Shown: piece after piece, positions 9,263 to 20,225 of the stretch
Layout: each line of letters starts with the position of its first letter
Position numbering within the stretch: the first letter of the stretch is position 1
Assembly: GCA_003427395.1 (NCBI GenBank)
Contig: BFEA01000207.1
Span: forward strand, 918,144-956,945
Length of the DNA: 38,802 nucleotides
From: Chara braunii
Lineage: Eukaryota > Streptophyta > Charophyceae > Charales > Characeae
Direction: 5' to 3'
Notes under the pieces: model-generated
Seen by the model: only the letters and a program-made list of their open reading frames with translations
Told to the model about the DNA's origin: nothing
The model's database searches: none
Made by a program: the position numbers and the translations under genes

Positions 9263-12200
9263 CCTTCCTGTTGTGTGCGTCCGGCTTCGAGCGAGACCCT
9301 TCCGTTGTGGTCTTCGTCGGTCGCCGGTCTTAGGAATCTTTTATTTTGATTTAGAAAAAACAAAATCATACAAATAACAATTATGACATTTTGATGTGCC
9401 ATACATGCATCAATTCAGCCAATTTGCTAAGTTTGAGAACCGTTACAAGATCATCAGGAAACACAACAATCAAGTAGAGTTAATGCAAATGAAGCAGGAC
9501 TGACTGACTCAAGGCAAAGGCAAGATAAATAAGGGAAAAGTGAGAACTCATAAGAATCTCAGAAAGTATAGATGAATAGGCGTGACCAACACTTATCATG
9601 AGTCCTCACTCATCCCTCTAGGGTCTCGTCCTCAATCTCTCATTTGGCAGTGTGCCTCTTGTGCTTTGAGCCATGTCTATGTACTTCCTGAGATTGTGAC
9701 CTCGAGATATAGTCACCTGAAGCCTCCAAGTTCATAACATTTCCACCCAAAACCATGATACGGAAGTCAACCATGACACAAAATTTCTCTCACAAAATAG
9801 GGAGATATGGCTGGGAGAAAATTTCTCGTTTGAGATGTCTAGACTCTGATGGCTCAATCACTGCCTCACAGTCAACCTCTGCAGGGGAAATATACCTCTT
9901 GGTCAGATCTACCAAGCCACCCCAGTATAACCATCTGTGAGAGGAAAGGGAACTGGAGGTTTGGGACAATCTGTGTAGGGCCCAAGGAAAGAGAACTGGA
10001 GGTTTGGGACAATCTGTGTAGAGCTTGGGCCCAAGCTGAGGATCAACTTTGTCCCACTCACGTCAAACTCTCGCTCTCTTCCCTCAAGGCATCTTGCTGT
10101 CGAGATCCAGATTGAGTTAAAAAGGTCAAGAGTTTTCTTGCCTTTTTTCACATAGGGTCTCAGGTCATTATAATACCTTCTGTAAACTCAGTGTGAACCA
10201 CAAAGATAGACAAGTCCTCCTGCCTAAAACTGACTGCACCGACATATTGGTACTGAAAGGCATCCTTGGAAGTAATACTATTGAGACTGGTCAAGACTGA
10301 CCATTCAACTAGAGATGACTGAATTATGTTCATGTGAATGATAATTATGGGAGATCTTTTATGATATATATCGCCCGTCTGATTGTCCATGACGAAGTCG
10401 TAGCGTTGGTAGTCTCACCACCCTGACCCTAATAGCTCATTGTGTACTCAATTATGAATTGTCGCTTGACGATGCTATGTGCTCTTTTCAAATCCGATTC
10501 TTGTAAGATACAATGCAGCTTGTCCCAACGTTTTTCCACTCACCAAATCTCTTTCGTAGTGTCCTGCATATTAACCACAAAGATTCTCTTTCTCGTTTTC
10601 TCTTCTCACGACGACTGGGATTTCAAACAACCTCATAATTGCAAACGAAGCTATTAGTTCTTATTTGTACTTTAACTCGTTTTTTGTCTTATCACTTTGA
10701 GAAGGGATAATCAGACTAAACTCATAGTCAGGGTAAGATTAATACCAGTTGCTTACGAACGGTTTTGTCTCGATGGATGAAAGTGTGTTGTGCATTTTTC
10801 GATCCGAACTGTGGAAATATATGATGTATTCAATTTGGAGTGAGAATCCATAATGAATAAGATCAGGGAATTCAGGAGTGTCCCCCCCCTCCCCGTCGGT
10901 TCTGATCATGTGCCACTCAGTGTAACAGTCAGATTCTCATAGCAGAAGGATCAAATCTTTCATCGGCCAAAACCTTCATGAAATGAAATAACAGCATCAC
11001 TGCGTCTGACCAAAAATCTTAAGACAAGAAGTAACAGGGTCGCTGCATTTTTTCATTTTTACAGTATCTGAATCAGACAACACCATGACAAACACTTGTA
11101 CCCTTGCACTACATTATTCCCTTTTTTTTTCACGGTCTGTAAATGCTTTATATGTAACCCTCTTCAACGCGCACACAATTAATGACCAGCAACACTTCAT
11201 CGTTTCCGTTCTAGCCACATGTGAGAGTATGGAAACGGTACTATTGACGTTGACTACTAGCTTATCAATAGCACTCCCAGAAGAGATTCTCAAGCACCCA
11301 AAAAACTAGACTTCCGAACAAAGCGACCAAGATGATCACACCTTTCCTCTGTACCTAGATCAATCACTGATCAGTTGGGTACTCAGGTGGGTTGGGGTGT
11401 ACTAAATAACCATAGGGAGACGACTTTTCAAGCGACGAAACGAGAGCAGTTTTAACTTTACAGTAACTTCGACTGCACCTCCACTTCAACTCATGATCAC
11501 TCCACAGTTCGACTACACGATCTCTCACTCTTAGCTTTAAGGCAAACTTTGACCAGATGCAATCATCGTATGTCACCAGATACCTGATGTGCCCACTCTC
11601 TCTCGAGTTTCTGCTTGATAGTAATATTGGCAACAATGTCGGCAACGCAAACCGCTCGAGGAATCAGATAATGTCCAAGGAAAGAAAAGGGAATGACTTC
11701 GATTCTCTCTTACACCCCGGAGGAGCTCAACCTACGGGATGCTCACACAATTAGCTAGTACATTGTCATAACACAGCCACCCACTAACAATCATCTCTCT
11801 CTCCCTCTTTTGCTATGAATGACTGCCCTGCAAGCGCATCAACATTTATGCATGCAGCGCTATGGCTTTGGCGGTAAAATGAGACGTCAACTGAGGAGGT
11901 CTCACTTAATGTGTTCACAAGAGAGTAACTTGCGGGATTTGTGTGTCTTTGATCATACCTTGCTCGCATAGGTTATTCCACCCGTAGCCCACAACATCCT
12001 CCTTTATACTTGCCGTATCATCCAGTGGACAACACAAGACTCAACTCCCTCTTCCCCTTTTACTGATGAGAGCACAGGTGGAAATGAAGTTGGTCATCAC
12101 TCGAGATCAATGAAGGCAGGGCAGTGCAGGCGACGTCAACCATGGTTTCAATGGGAGTTTGACTCCCCTTCAAGCACACGCTAACGATGTTCTCAGTTGC

Positions 12201-12990
12201 CTGCTCACTCTCATCTGGTCATGTCATGAGCGAAATTTGCAAGAAACAAGTAAAGCAAGTCAAACGGGAACATTAATGATGTCGATTTCAGGAAGCGTGC
12301 ACCTCTCCAATGACTCTTAGAGATACGACAACAATCACTCATGCAGAACGTCAATAACCCGTATACTTCAGCTCTTCTCCCTCCTTTTACCTAATACCTC
12401 GATCATCCGCTCACAACCACTTCACTGCGACGAAGATGCAGAGGTAAGTCGGACAAAGGTGTGGTTCATGCCAGCTGAGTTAATCGCAGAAAACTCCCTC
12501 ATCTTCTCTATATACCGCAACATCCGAGTATCTGGGTCATGTCACTACAGTATATTCTCAACCCGCATCAGTCCAACAGTTCTTTGGTTTAATCGAACTT
12601 ACTCTAGGCTCGTCTGACACTATTGGCGTCAACGATGAAGTCCTCGTTCTCCCTCGCATACCAGACCTCGATGTCTACCTCTTCCACTCTCTCCCTCTCT
12701 CTGATCGAGACGGCGCGCGGAGAGTTTTTCTCACTTGTTCGTTCGGGAAGTAAACTTCAATGACGACGACCCGAAAGCCCCGCACACGGAGGGGATTCAT
12801 TCTAATTACAACATAGCCAAAGCCTGAGAGGGCTGCCAGCACACGACACAACCCCCCAGTGAGCGACGCCTCTCCTGTCTCCCGTGCGAAAAATGAGAAT
12901 ATCCCCCGGCTATGGTTAAGAATAAAAATTATGAAAGGGGAATGACTGTCGACGCTTGACATGTGCGCCAGGTAAGCTATTGATGGCCAC
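9263..12990. other. unassigned 3.7-kb stretch without recognisable element
   Basis: Base composition is more balanced and there are fewer homopolymers than elsewhere. Minus-strand open pieces look protein-like but I cannot name them: PAEVDCEAVIEPSESRHLKR near 9830, EVIPFSFLGHYLIPRAVCVA near 11660, TRMLRYIEKMREFSAINSAG near 12500. All end at stops within 30-90 codons. They could be exons of a broken host gene or old retroelement coding sequence. No splice pattern can be proven. Confidence 0.35.
9942..10037. repeat. 43-bp tandem repeat ending in a perfect 16-bp palindrome
   Basis: AGGAAAGRGAACTGGAGGTT starts at 9942 and again at 9985. The second copy runs into AGCTTGGGCCCAAGCT (10022-10037), a perfect palindrome. 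The first copy has only GGGCCCAAGG at the matching place. Confidence 0.7.
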
Positions 12991-13003
12991 AACTAGCAGG
13001 TGA

Positions 13004-13100
13004 CTTTTTTTTTTTTTTTTTTTTTTTTTTGGGATAAATGTTGCAGTCTATTCGTGGGGAGCAGCACATGTTGTGAACTGGGCTCAGCGTCCCATATAGA
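13004..13100 (-). mobile_element. retroposon 3' end: 45-nt core and poly-A
   Basis: On the minus strand the 45-nt core (13091-13047) is followed by CTGCAACATTTATCCC and A27 (plus-strand T-run, about 13004-13030). The core is the most diverged of the five: its hairpin arm is weakened, while the GTGCTGCTCCCCACGAATAGA half is intact apart from one base. Confidence 0.65.
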
Positions 13101-13865
13101 ATTATAGAAATCATTTGAAATACCAGGTCCAAGCTACGAACAATTTGAGAACTCTTTTTTTTTTATAACAAAATCAATGCTATTTGAGATAAATTTGGGA
13201 GACAATCCAGCAATGAAAATCTCAGCAATTGTCTTCAAACACTCTAAAGTGCCAACAAGTAAGGAGAAGACCATGTTCTCTCTTTCATGTGTGACTTCCC
13301 GGTGTACCCTCTCTCCGAGTCTCTCGCCCTCTCTCTTTTGATCGTGACTGGGACTCCCTTGTAACCGCCTAGCGGCCTTGGTCTCGTTGCCATCGCGAGC
13401 TGGCATCCATGTTGTCTTCCACCGCTTCAGCAGGCGGGTGATCCTGACGACATTGGTCCAGTCCATGCCAGGACTGGGTCTCTGCGTCCAAGTCACTCGC
13501 CTCACTCTCAGCCTTCGTGTCCCGGTCCAGGTGTTGTTGTTCCCTTTCTGTGGTACCCGTTGAGGTCTCTACCTCTAGGTACGAGACGATCACCTTCACC
13601 TCCTTCGTGACCCATCCCTCTTGCACATCCGCTTGGCCCGGTTTTTGGCCTCTGTGGTGGCCGCCTGTAATCCCTGGTCCGCTCTCATCTCCTCCTCTTT
13701 AGCTCCCTCCACATTTATCTTCAGCCTCACCTCCAGGTTACAGCGGTTGTAGTCCAAGATGGTCGTTACCATAGGCCCATCTTCTGCCATCCACTCCCAC
13801 CTCCAGATGAGTTGGAGGTACTTCGGCCTATAGCCGTGCAATCCATTACGGTAGTCCATAGCCAC
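13101..13865 (-). pseudogene. ORF-bearing body of the same minus-strand retroposon
   Basis: Three overlapping minus-strand frames cover this stretch: 13596-13865 (LHGYRPKYLQLIWRWEWMAE..., 89 codons), 13369-13626 and 13134-13505. Together they suggest one reading frame with two frameshifts. It is rich in Glu, Arg and Gln with no hydrophobic core beyond the first 45 residues, as in gag-like ORF1 proteins. It leads directly into the 45-nt core and poly-A, so I take it as the body of that element. I recognise no catalytic domain, and assignment to a LINE ORF1 is a guess. Confidence 0.35.
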
Positions 13866-14874
13866 ACACTTTTAAAATAGCCAGAGTTTGGTACGAGGGG
13901 AACGCGCATACAAGTAGCTCCCCACATGAACACCTTACATCTCCGCCCTTCTATCTCAAATCGCCGACACTAGCACTAAAGCTCCCAGTATGCACCTACT
14001 GGCCAATAGCGAGCAAGGATTTGTATGGGTCGTGATCCCTGCGCACTAAACGAGGTCCACGAGTAGCCTTCCAAGAAATTTTAAAAAGGGAGTAAACAAA
14101 ATTGAAGTATTGCCTCAACGATCACATCCCACGACGTGAAATGACTACAACTCGGCGCCCTGTGGACTGTGGTCCCATAAGGGGATACAGGCCGACTTCT
14201 GCCTCCCTTCAAAGAGGGTCATCGGACTACTCCCAGTGGGTACCCGTGTCCGATGGCAAGTAGGGGGCTTATGCCCTTCCGTGGGAGGTAGTAAGCCTCC
14301 TACCGAAGTAATCGCGGGTTGCCCCTCTTTTGAGGGTCTTACTAGAGGGCGCTTAGTCGATAGCAAAACGTGAAAAGTTGGCTAGTCCAGGCAAACAGCC
14401 TATGAACTTCGCTCGAAATCGAACCGTTCGTTCCCCCGCGAAGTGACAGAAGAGACTAAATTTGATTTGACAGTAAGAAAAGAAACAAAGTGTGTAACGT
14501 TGCAGTCACTTCCGACCTTCTAACTAAACACAACCACGGCCTGAAAAATGACGTTTTCAGTTCCTCCCTTTTTTTTTCTTTTTTCTTTTTCGTTTCACCT
14601 TAATCGTGACAATCCGACTTATCCCAATTAGAGGCAACTCAGCGCGCGCCAGAAAAGCCCACACCGGTCCCTCTGCCTTCGTGTCCTTGGGTGCGCCCGC
14701 CGGCTGCCACGGCCACAAGCCAGTTGTGCTCTGTTGTACAGCAAGGCGTCGTGCCTGCGTGGACCAATGGAAAGCCCAGTGGCGCATACACGCTTTTGTC
14801 AGTGATAGCATCGACTGGACCGGTCCCACAGCGAAGTGCAGCCTAGGCATACCCGAAATACCGTGATAATTTAT
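13866..14874. other. unassigned
   Basis: The minus-strand frame at 14145-14366 (73 codons) and others of 86-107 codons at 14557-14880 show no recognisable domain. A short T-rich/C-rich tract lies at 14568-14590. Confidence 0.35.
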
Positions 14875-15034
14875 GAGCAAGTACTCAATACATAGCGGAG
14901 GTTAGGGAGCAGATCTTCAGTGCACAGCAGAGGTTCGTGAGCAGGTCTTTGATACACAGCGGAGGTTCGTGAGCAGGTCTTCGGTACGCAGAGGAGGTTC
15001 GTGAGAAGGTCTTCGGTACATAGCGGGGGGTCGG
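14875..15034. repeat. 32-bp minisatellite, five units
   Basis: Units start at 14875, 14907, 14939, 14971 and 15003, each exactly 32 bp, of the form GAGCAGGTCTTCGGTACAYA plus GCGGAGGTTCGT. Units 2-4 are the closest; the outer ones have diverged. All frames stay open across it, which is why three overlapping frames appear on the minus strand; these are not genes. Confidence 0.85.
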
Positions 15035-15689
15035 GAAACGGCACCCTCCGACAACGCGCCATAGTGAGCGCGCCAAAAAAAAATTTCGACAGTTGGGGAT
15101 TTTGGAATTTGCGGCCGCACTTCGTGCTGATGTGTCCTTTCTTGCAAGTGAATGATCCTAAATTCGCCCTTGAAGGTTCTATGAATTTTCAGTAGGATCT
15201 GAATAGGAGTAGGATTTTTCCCGTGTCAATCACGCGTGTGGATATCGTTTTTGAATTTCTCAATCTTCAATTAGTTTTAGAGCTAGAATGGATGGAACAT
15301 AACTGCTTTGGTGCCTTTTTGACTCTGTGTCGGCACAATGTATGCAAAGTTGCAAACTTCCCCCGCTTCCCACTATCCCCATACCATCTTCACCTCTCTC
15401 TCCTCTGTGCCTTCTTTCCTCCATCTGTAATTGTTTTCATCCCAATACAGGAACTCCCTACCGATCCCCCCCCCCAAGGGTATTCAAGTCGTCAGGTGAC
15501 ATCATGTAAGGAGGATAATCGCCTCATGTTGTGATCTGATTGGTTGCAAAGAAACTCGCGAGGATCGATATGGCTTTCCCCGGACGATTAACCCGAACTC
15601 TCTCTTCACCCCCTCCTACCTCCGCCTCATTCCCTTTCATCTTTTATCTCCCTCTTCGCAAGTATAAAATCCGCAAGCGCATCTAAAAG
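15035..15689. other. unassigned
   Basis: There is an A/T-rich start, a pyrimidine-rich block at 15360-15480 and a C9 run near 15466. I see no gene or element boundary. Confidence 0.35.
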
Positions 15690-16785
15690 ACGGTAGTGTA
15701 TACTTATCCCTGCCTCATACTGTCCCAGACCCCACTTGGCCCCCGCCAGCATTTGCAGCCATTTGACTCGTTGGTCGGTCAGGTTTAAGGAATGGGTCCG
15801 CACCAGTCTTGCATTGGGTCCATATTTGCATGAAGACCATCTGATCCGCTGAGGCGGTGGAGCAGTGCTTCTTTAATTCCTTCTAAAATTATGTCTGCGA
15901 TGCTATCTTGAGACTGTCTTGGGAGTACACCATTAGCTTCGCCGGAGTGGATCCCCCTCCTCCCGCACCGCCACCCAATCTACTTCCTGTAGGGTCGGGC
16001 CTTTCCGTTGAATCACTACCCAAGTCAGGGGCACTGTGAATATAACCTATTCCAAATTTTCTGAGAGCCTATGGGCATGGTGCAGGAGAGGACGCGTCTG
16101 TTGCTCGGTTTTTCAAGCTCTAGCCTCCACGTTCCACATGACGCCCACCCGAAGTACCCCGCGACAAACCCACTCAGCCCAATTGGGGTCTGAACTACTG
16201 AATACCCTGCCCTGCACGTCTGTGATTGCCCGGTTACCGAAAAGAGGTTGGCGGAGGACCGCATCGTAGCGCATGGGAGGCGGCTTCTCTGAAAGTGGCA
16301 GCCGCCTCCAGTTTTGGATTAGTTCGCCACAAAACTTATCCCTTTGCCAAGTCTTGCCTCGCGACTCCTGTCCCCCCTTGGTCTCAAGGGTGAGGATTTG
16401 CTCGATGGATAACCCAGTATCGATCCTCTGCCCATGTGAGTGGGTCGACGCTGTTTGTGGTGCTCGGTGCTAATCTGCGTATCTGTTCCAGGGCCAGATC
16501 CCTCCATGTGATGTTGGTCTCCGTGATCAGTCTCTTCACTCATTGGATGGACAATGCATTGGCCTAGGAGGGGGGGTCCAGCAACTCCAACCCCCCCTTG
16601 ATTTTTGGTTGAATCAGTGTATCCTAGGCTCTACTCGGTTGACCACATTCTGCTTCTCGTGGTCACCCCAACAGAGAAAGGCTACCAATTGTTTCTGAAA
16701 GCTCCTTGAAGGATTCTTGCCCAAATGTCATTGGACTGATTTGTACCAAGTAGAAGTCAAGACCACATTATTGATTAGCAATGCT
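15690..16785 (-). mobile_element. LINE family 1, fragment C (post-RT region)
   Basis: Reading the minus strand from 16785, LLINNVV and TWYKSVQ match LLINNVILASIWYKSAI of copy A (28330). Near 16250 LRQPLFGNRAITDVQGRVFS matches LRQPLFGNRLITDVNGCVYN. The frame is broken repeatedly. The fragment begins abruptly at an A-run (16791-16826), and no RT palm lies upstream, so it is internally truncated. It fades out near 15690. Confidence 0.7.
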
Positions 16786-16790
16786 CTCCT

Positions 16791-16826
16791 TTAAAAAAAA
16801 AAAAAAATAAAAAAAAAAAAAAAAAT
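16791..16826 (+). repeat. A-rich tract
   Basis: A15 followed by TA17, bordering LINE fragment C. The sequence after it (TTGGGCCCAATGCCCAAGG) has a small GGGCCC-centred dyad. Confidence 0.7.
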
Positions 16827-17109
16827 TGGGCCCAATGCCCAAGGCTGATATTCCAAAAGATAAGGACGAGACCGGGGTCCTCACAGTCTACCCGGATGTG
16901 TAACATGTCTGGGAGCCTCCCCCAGTTCTGCTTTTAACGAGACCCAAAGGGACTCGGGATCCAAGGAAAAACAACCTAATCTATCAAGAGCAAGATGACT
17001 GCCTCTTCAACAATTTATGAGCCACCAGATCAAAACATGACACAACAAGCTAGTTGCATCTTGCTCTCCTTCTTACTACTTAGATAATAGAATAATCAGC
17101 AGTAATTAT
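16827..17109. other. unassigned link between LINE C and LINE B
   Basis: No open frame longer than about 60 codons. It may be the 3' untranslated part of LINE B, because B's coding ends at 17122 on this side, but the 45-nt core is absent. Confidence 0.35.
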
Positions 17110-18600
17110 ATGTAAGCCTTCTCACACAACTTCCACCCCATACCATTGAAGATCGATTAAAGCCAGATCCGAGGGTGAGAAAAAATCAGGAAATAGATCC
17201 GGGGATCTCAAAGATACTCCTAGTTGAATATCAAACCATCTGTAGAAGAAGATGCCGTAGTTCCTCTTGAACGCTGCATCTCCTTCCCCATCATGCCATT
17301 TGATTTTCCCCAGATTCTCCCCTAATGAATCCCTCAGCCAGTTAGTCTGGAATTTTTGCAGAGTTTTTCTAATGTCTTGTTTTTGAATCAGTGACTTAAG
17401 TACAATTTTGACTTTACACCATTGTGCTCTAATTTCTGTCTGGACAAAATTTTGGATTATGTCTGAAACTTCCGGACCATCAATTCTTACCCCCTCCCAA
17501 GAAAGCGCACACCTTCTGAACCACAATGCCCAAAGTATTGTTTTCCTACCTATATGGAATAAATTGGTTTGGAATTCTGATAATTTTTCCATCACTAGAG
17601 ACCAGTGTCCCAAAAGAAGTGCACACCAGTCCCATGGCCAGTTCAACCCGGTGATTTTTTCTCCAAATATGATCCCATCTTCTCCAAAATAGTTTGGCCA
17701 CTGGGCATTGAAGAAATATGTGTTCTATAGTTTCTCTTATTTTTCTACTTGGAAATGTTGAAGTACAGTTGGGACACCATGGTAGAACTAAACCTTTTTG
17801 TTCAAGTGATGAATGATCAATTAGCCAATCATTAGTTAGTAAACACCTATGGATTATTTGCCATTGTAGTGAAACAAATTTTGTCGGTCTGTCCTTGAGA
17901 CCCTTACACCATTTAACAGGCTTGAGTCGATCATGGTGAATGTTAAGATGCCTGACCCATCTTTCCTTCACAATGGCTATGACGTCTATTTTTGGACGAA
18001 GGATGCGATATGTGGCTTTAACTGTGAGGGACTCTAATCCTATACATTGTAGAACAATATAAGACTCTAATCCTATACATTGTAGAATCGGGGAAGAAAG
18101 CAACTTCATTTTGGTTCATTTGAGGGATTGAATGCTCTTTACATACTTTGCATATGTTAACTATCGCCCCTCCTTGATGGGTATCCAGAATCTGACCTAT
18201 AACTGTATCTCCATCGGGCTGAATAGCTCCAACCCAGTCTGCATTTATAAAGTCCATACCCTTTTTGAGAAGCAGAATCCATGCTATAGGGATAGATGAT
18301 ATTATTTGGTCCAAATTGTTAGTCAAGTCCCTGGCATATTTAATCTCTTCTTTCAGTTCTTCCACTGATTTCCAACGTTTGTTCCTTGAATCTCATAAGT
18401 CCTTAATTCTAATTATACCAGCTTTAACCCAAGTTGACCATGGGGGTTGGGAACTAATATACACTCTACCATTTGAATCTGTTATCCACCTGTTACCAAA
18501 AATAGGTTGCCTGAGGACCTCTTCATATCTAGAAGGTGGAGATTTGTTAGGGATGGCAATGCTCTCTTGGAAATTGAGGTGTTTCTATTTTTCCATTTGA
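17110..18600 (-). mobile_element. LINE family 1, copy B, C-terminal half of ORF2
   Basis: The best preserved C-terminal half in the window. From 18560 down: LRQPIFGNRWITDSNGRVYI; SVEELKEEIKYARDLTNNLD; a GDTVIGQILDTHQGGAI block (SH3-like position); YRILRPKIDVIAIVKERWVR; the zinc knuckle at 17680-17870 with LVLPWCPNC and ETIEHIFLQCP; then a C-terminal extension (WALWFRRCALSW, QTEIRAQWCKVK, FKRNYGIFFYRWF, DLALIDLQWYG). The frames at 17546-18109 (187 codons) and 17122-17646 (174 codons) are shifted relative to each other. A 33-bp in-frame duplication sits at 18030-18087. Confidence 0.85.
18030..18087 (-). repeat. 33-bp in-frame tandem duplication inside LINE B
   Basis: GACTCTAATCCTATACATTG with TAGAA recurs exactly at 18030 and 18063, 33 bp apart. 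It adds eleven residues (TMYRIRV twice) without shifting the frame. Confidence 0.85.
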
Positions 18601-18639
18601 GCATCTTTCTGGCGCCAGTATGGTTATCCATTCATCACA

Positions 18640-18842
18640 ACCTACCGGCTTACCCCGGGTGAGGATCTCCTGCCCCACCAAATCTCCCATGTCCCCCACT
18701 GTCTAACCTGACCATAGTACTCCATCATATCTGTCTACATGGTGGGGCACAATACTTCCCAAAATTCCTTGGGGAAGCCATCTATCCCCGGAGTCATCCA
18801 AATTTTGCCTTTTTGCAACGGCCTCTCCAGGGCGGCTCGATG
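18640..18842 (-). pseudogene. LINE copy B, N-terminal RT segment
   Basis: Minus-strand translation has ALERPLQKGKIWMTPGIDGF and PKEFWEVLCPTM. This corresponds to the PGxDGFxxEFW entry motif of LINE RTs and to KEFWEAMWSTL of copy A (29320). The catalytic palm is missing: the next recognisable part, at 18600, is already past the RT. So an internal deletion of about 1 kb has occurred here. Confidence 0.75.
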
Positions 18843-19290
18843 CTCATATGAAATTCTCTCTTTTCTTTTCTTTAAAAAAAAAAAAAAAGAAAAACCAGGT
18901 TGTTGTAGAGGTGGGATACTAGACGGATGGCAGTCACCCACAAGACTCGGCCACTCGGTTGTCCAGATGAACCCCTCTGAAGACCCCACCCACCCTTCCT
19001 CTTATCTTTTTGCCCTGGCGCACCCCCACCCCCCCTGTCCTACCCTAGTGTTAACCACCCAGGACCATCACCCATTGCCATCTTGGCGGGGTGAACTGAC
19101 TAGCGGTTGCAGGTACCGGGGCTAAGCAGAGATGCCTACCCCCCGCTCAGCGCCGGTTGCAGACGCCGTGCAAGCCTGATTGCACGGGGACTTCGGGAGC
19201 TAGGTTTGAACATGCTACTACAGGTCTTCATGAGGGTGCACAGTGACTCCCATCTAGCTTAGTTGCATGGTGATGATGGAGAGCTGGGTA

Positions 19291-19795
19291 TCCTCCGTTC
19301 CCTCGCATGTCCCTGGAGCCCGTTCTGGCCATGACACCCCCGACATCCCGTACTAAGGAACTGCTATGCCAGCCTCAACCCTATGCTACGTACTAGGAGG
19401 ATAGTCAACCCTAGGTCATGAGTTATGGACTGAGTTTCTTTATCCTTATGTTGTCTTTTTTACTACAGTGTACTATGATGTTGATGGTAGAGAGATGGGG
19501 ATCCTCCGTTCCCTCGTATATCCCTGGAGCCCGTTCCGGCGCCGCGGTAAGGTGCAGTATCTCCTGACACCCCCGACATCCGTACTAAGGACTGCTATGC
19601 CAGCCTCAACTCTAAGGTACATACTAGGAGGATATCCCACCCTCAATCGTGAATCATATTCCCTCGTATGTCCCTGGAGCCCGTTCCGGCCCTGCGGTAA
19701 AGTGCACTATCTCCTAGCACTCCCGACATCCCGTACTAAGGAACTGTTATGCCAGCCTCAATCCCTTGACCACGTACTAAGAGGATGAGCAGCCC
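19291..19795. repeat. three internal repeats of SINE copy 2 (about 140-150 bp each)
   Basis: Units at about 19291-19440, 19502-19650 and 19659-19795 share TTCCCTCGTATGTCCCTGGA, GCCCGTTCCGG, CCCGACATCCCGTACTAAGG and CTATGCCAGCCTCAA. Spacing is about 210 then 150 bp. Copy 1 of the element lacks this array. Confidence 0.8.
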
Positions 19796-19799
19796 TAAG

Positions 19800-19870
19800 T
19801 TACAGTCTGGTATTGAACACAGGACCTTATGTGAATCGTGCAAGTGACCTAACCTATTGACATACACTGT
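19800..19870 (-). other. internal tRNA-like module of SINE copy 2
   Basis: The minus strand has TATGTCAATAGGTTAGGTCA (A-box-like) and, 25 nt later, CCTGTGTTCAATACCAG (B-box-like, with pairing CTG/CAG arms). It holds the same position as the module at 2831-2901 of copy 1 but is a different tRNA-like sequence. Confidence 0.5.
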
Positions 19871-20123
19871 GAAATAGTCTGTAGCTGTGATCTGCTGGGC
19901 TCGAGTAAACCGGACTATGCGAGCCACCCAGCAGTCTCATGACAACCCCGTAGACCAAGAACATCAGGATACCCACCATCGCCCAGTCCCCACATACAAC
20001 AACCATGGACTCCCCCTTGGGTGGTGCGCAGGAAGTGTCTGTAATAACTTACCTGTGTCATCCCAAGGGGGTGTGTGTCCAGCCGTGCATCATTCTAACG
20101 CCCTGCCGGTGTCCATGCGCAAG

Positions 20124-20196
20124 GCTGCGGAGTTTTGAACCCGCAGCCTCACACCACAATGCGCATTTCCAACTGGTGCTCTAACCACTGAGCTGC
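20124..20196 (-). other. 5' tRNA-like head of SINE copy 2
   Basis: The minus strand has GCAGCTCAGTGGTTAGAGCA, with D stem GCTC/GAGC intact, and downstream CTGCGGGTTCAAAACTCCGC, a T-arm-like hairpin and B box. An acceptor stem is not present. Pol III transcription is inferred from these boxes. Confidence 0.65.
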
Positions 20197-20225
20197 ATCA
20201 ACTGGACAACTCATCTGAATTTCTC

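Larger units (their letters stand above)
18859..20209 (-). mobile_element. SINE-like retroposon, copy 2 (about 1.35 kb)
   Basis: A 16-bp target-site duplication with two mismatches flanks it: CTCATATGAAATTCTC (18843-18858) and CTCATCTGAATTTCTC (20210-20225). LINE B coding is present on both sides. On the minus strand it begins with a tRNA-like head, has a second tRNA-like module about 300 bp in, then three diverged internal repeats, and a 3' body sharing the GGACCATCACCC and CTCTACAAC segments with copy 1. It ends T15-AAAG-AAAAG-AAAAGA. No protein is encoded. Extra length relative to copy 1 is explained mainly by the internal repeats. Confidence 0.75.

Noticed and set aside
14145-14366. A 73-codon minus-strand frame with peptide-like composition (PTGSSPMTLFEGRQKSACI).
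   Set aside because: No domain, partner or regulatory context; not enough to call a gene.
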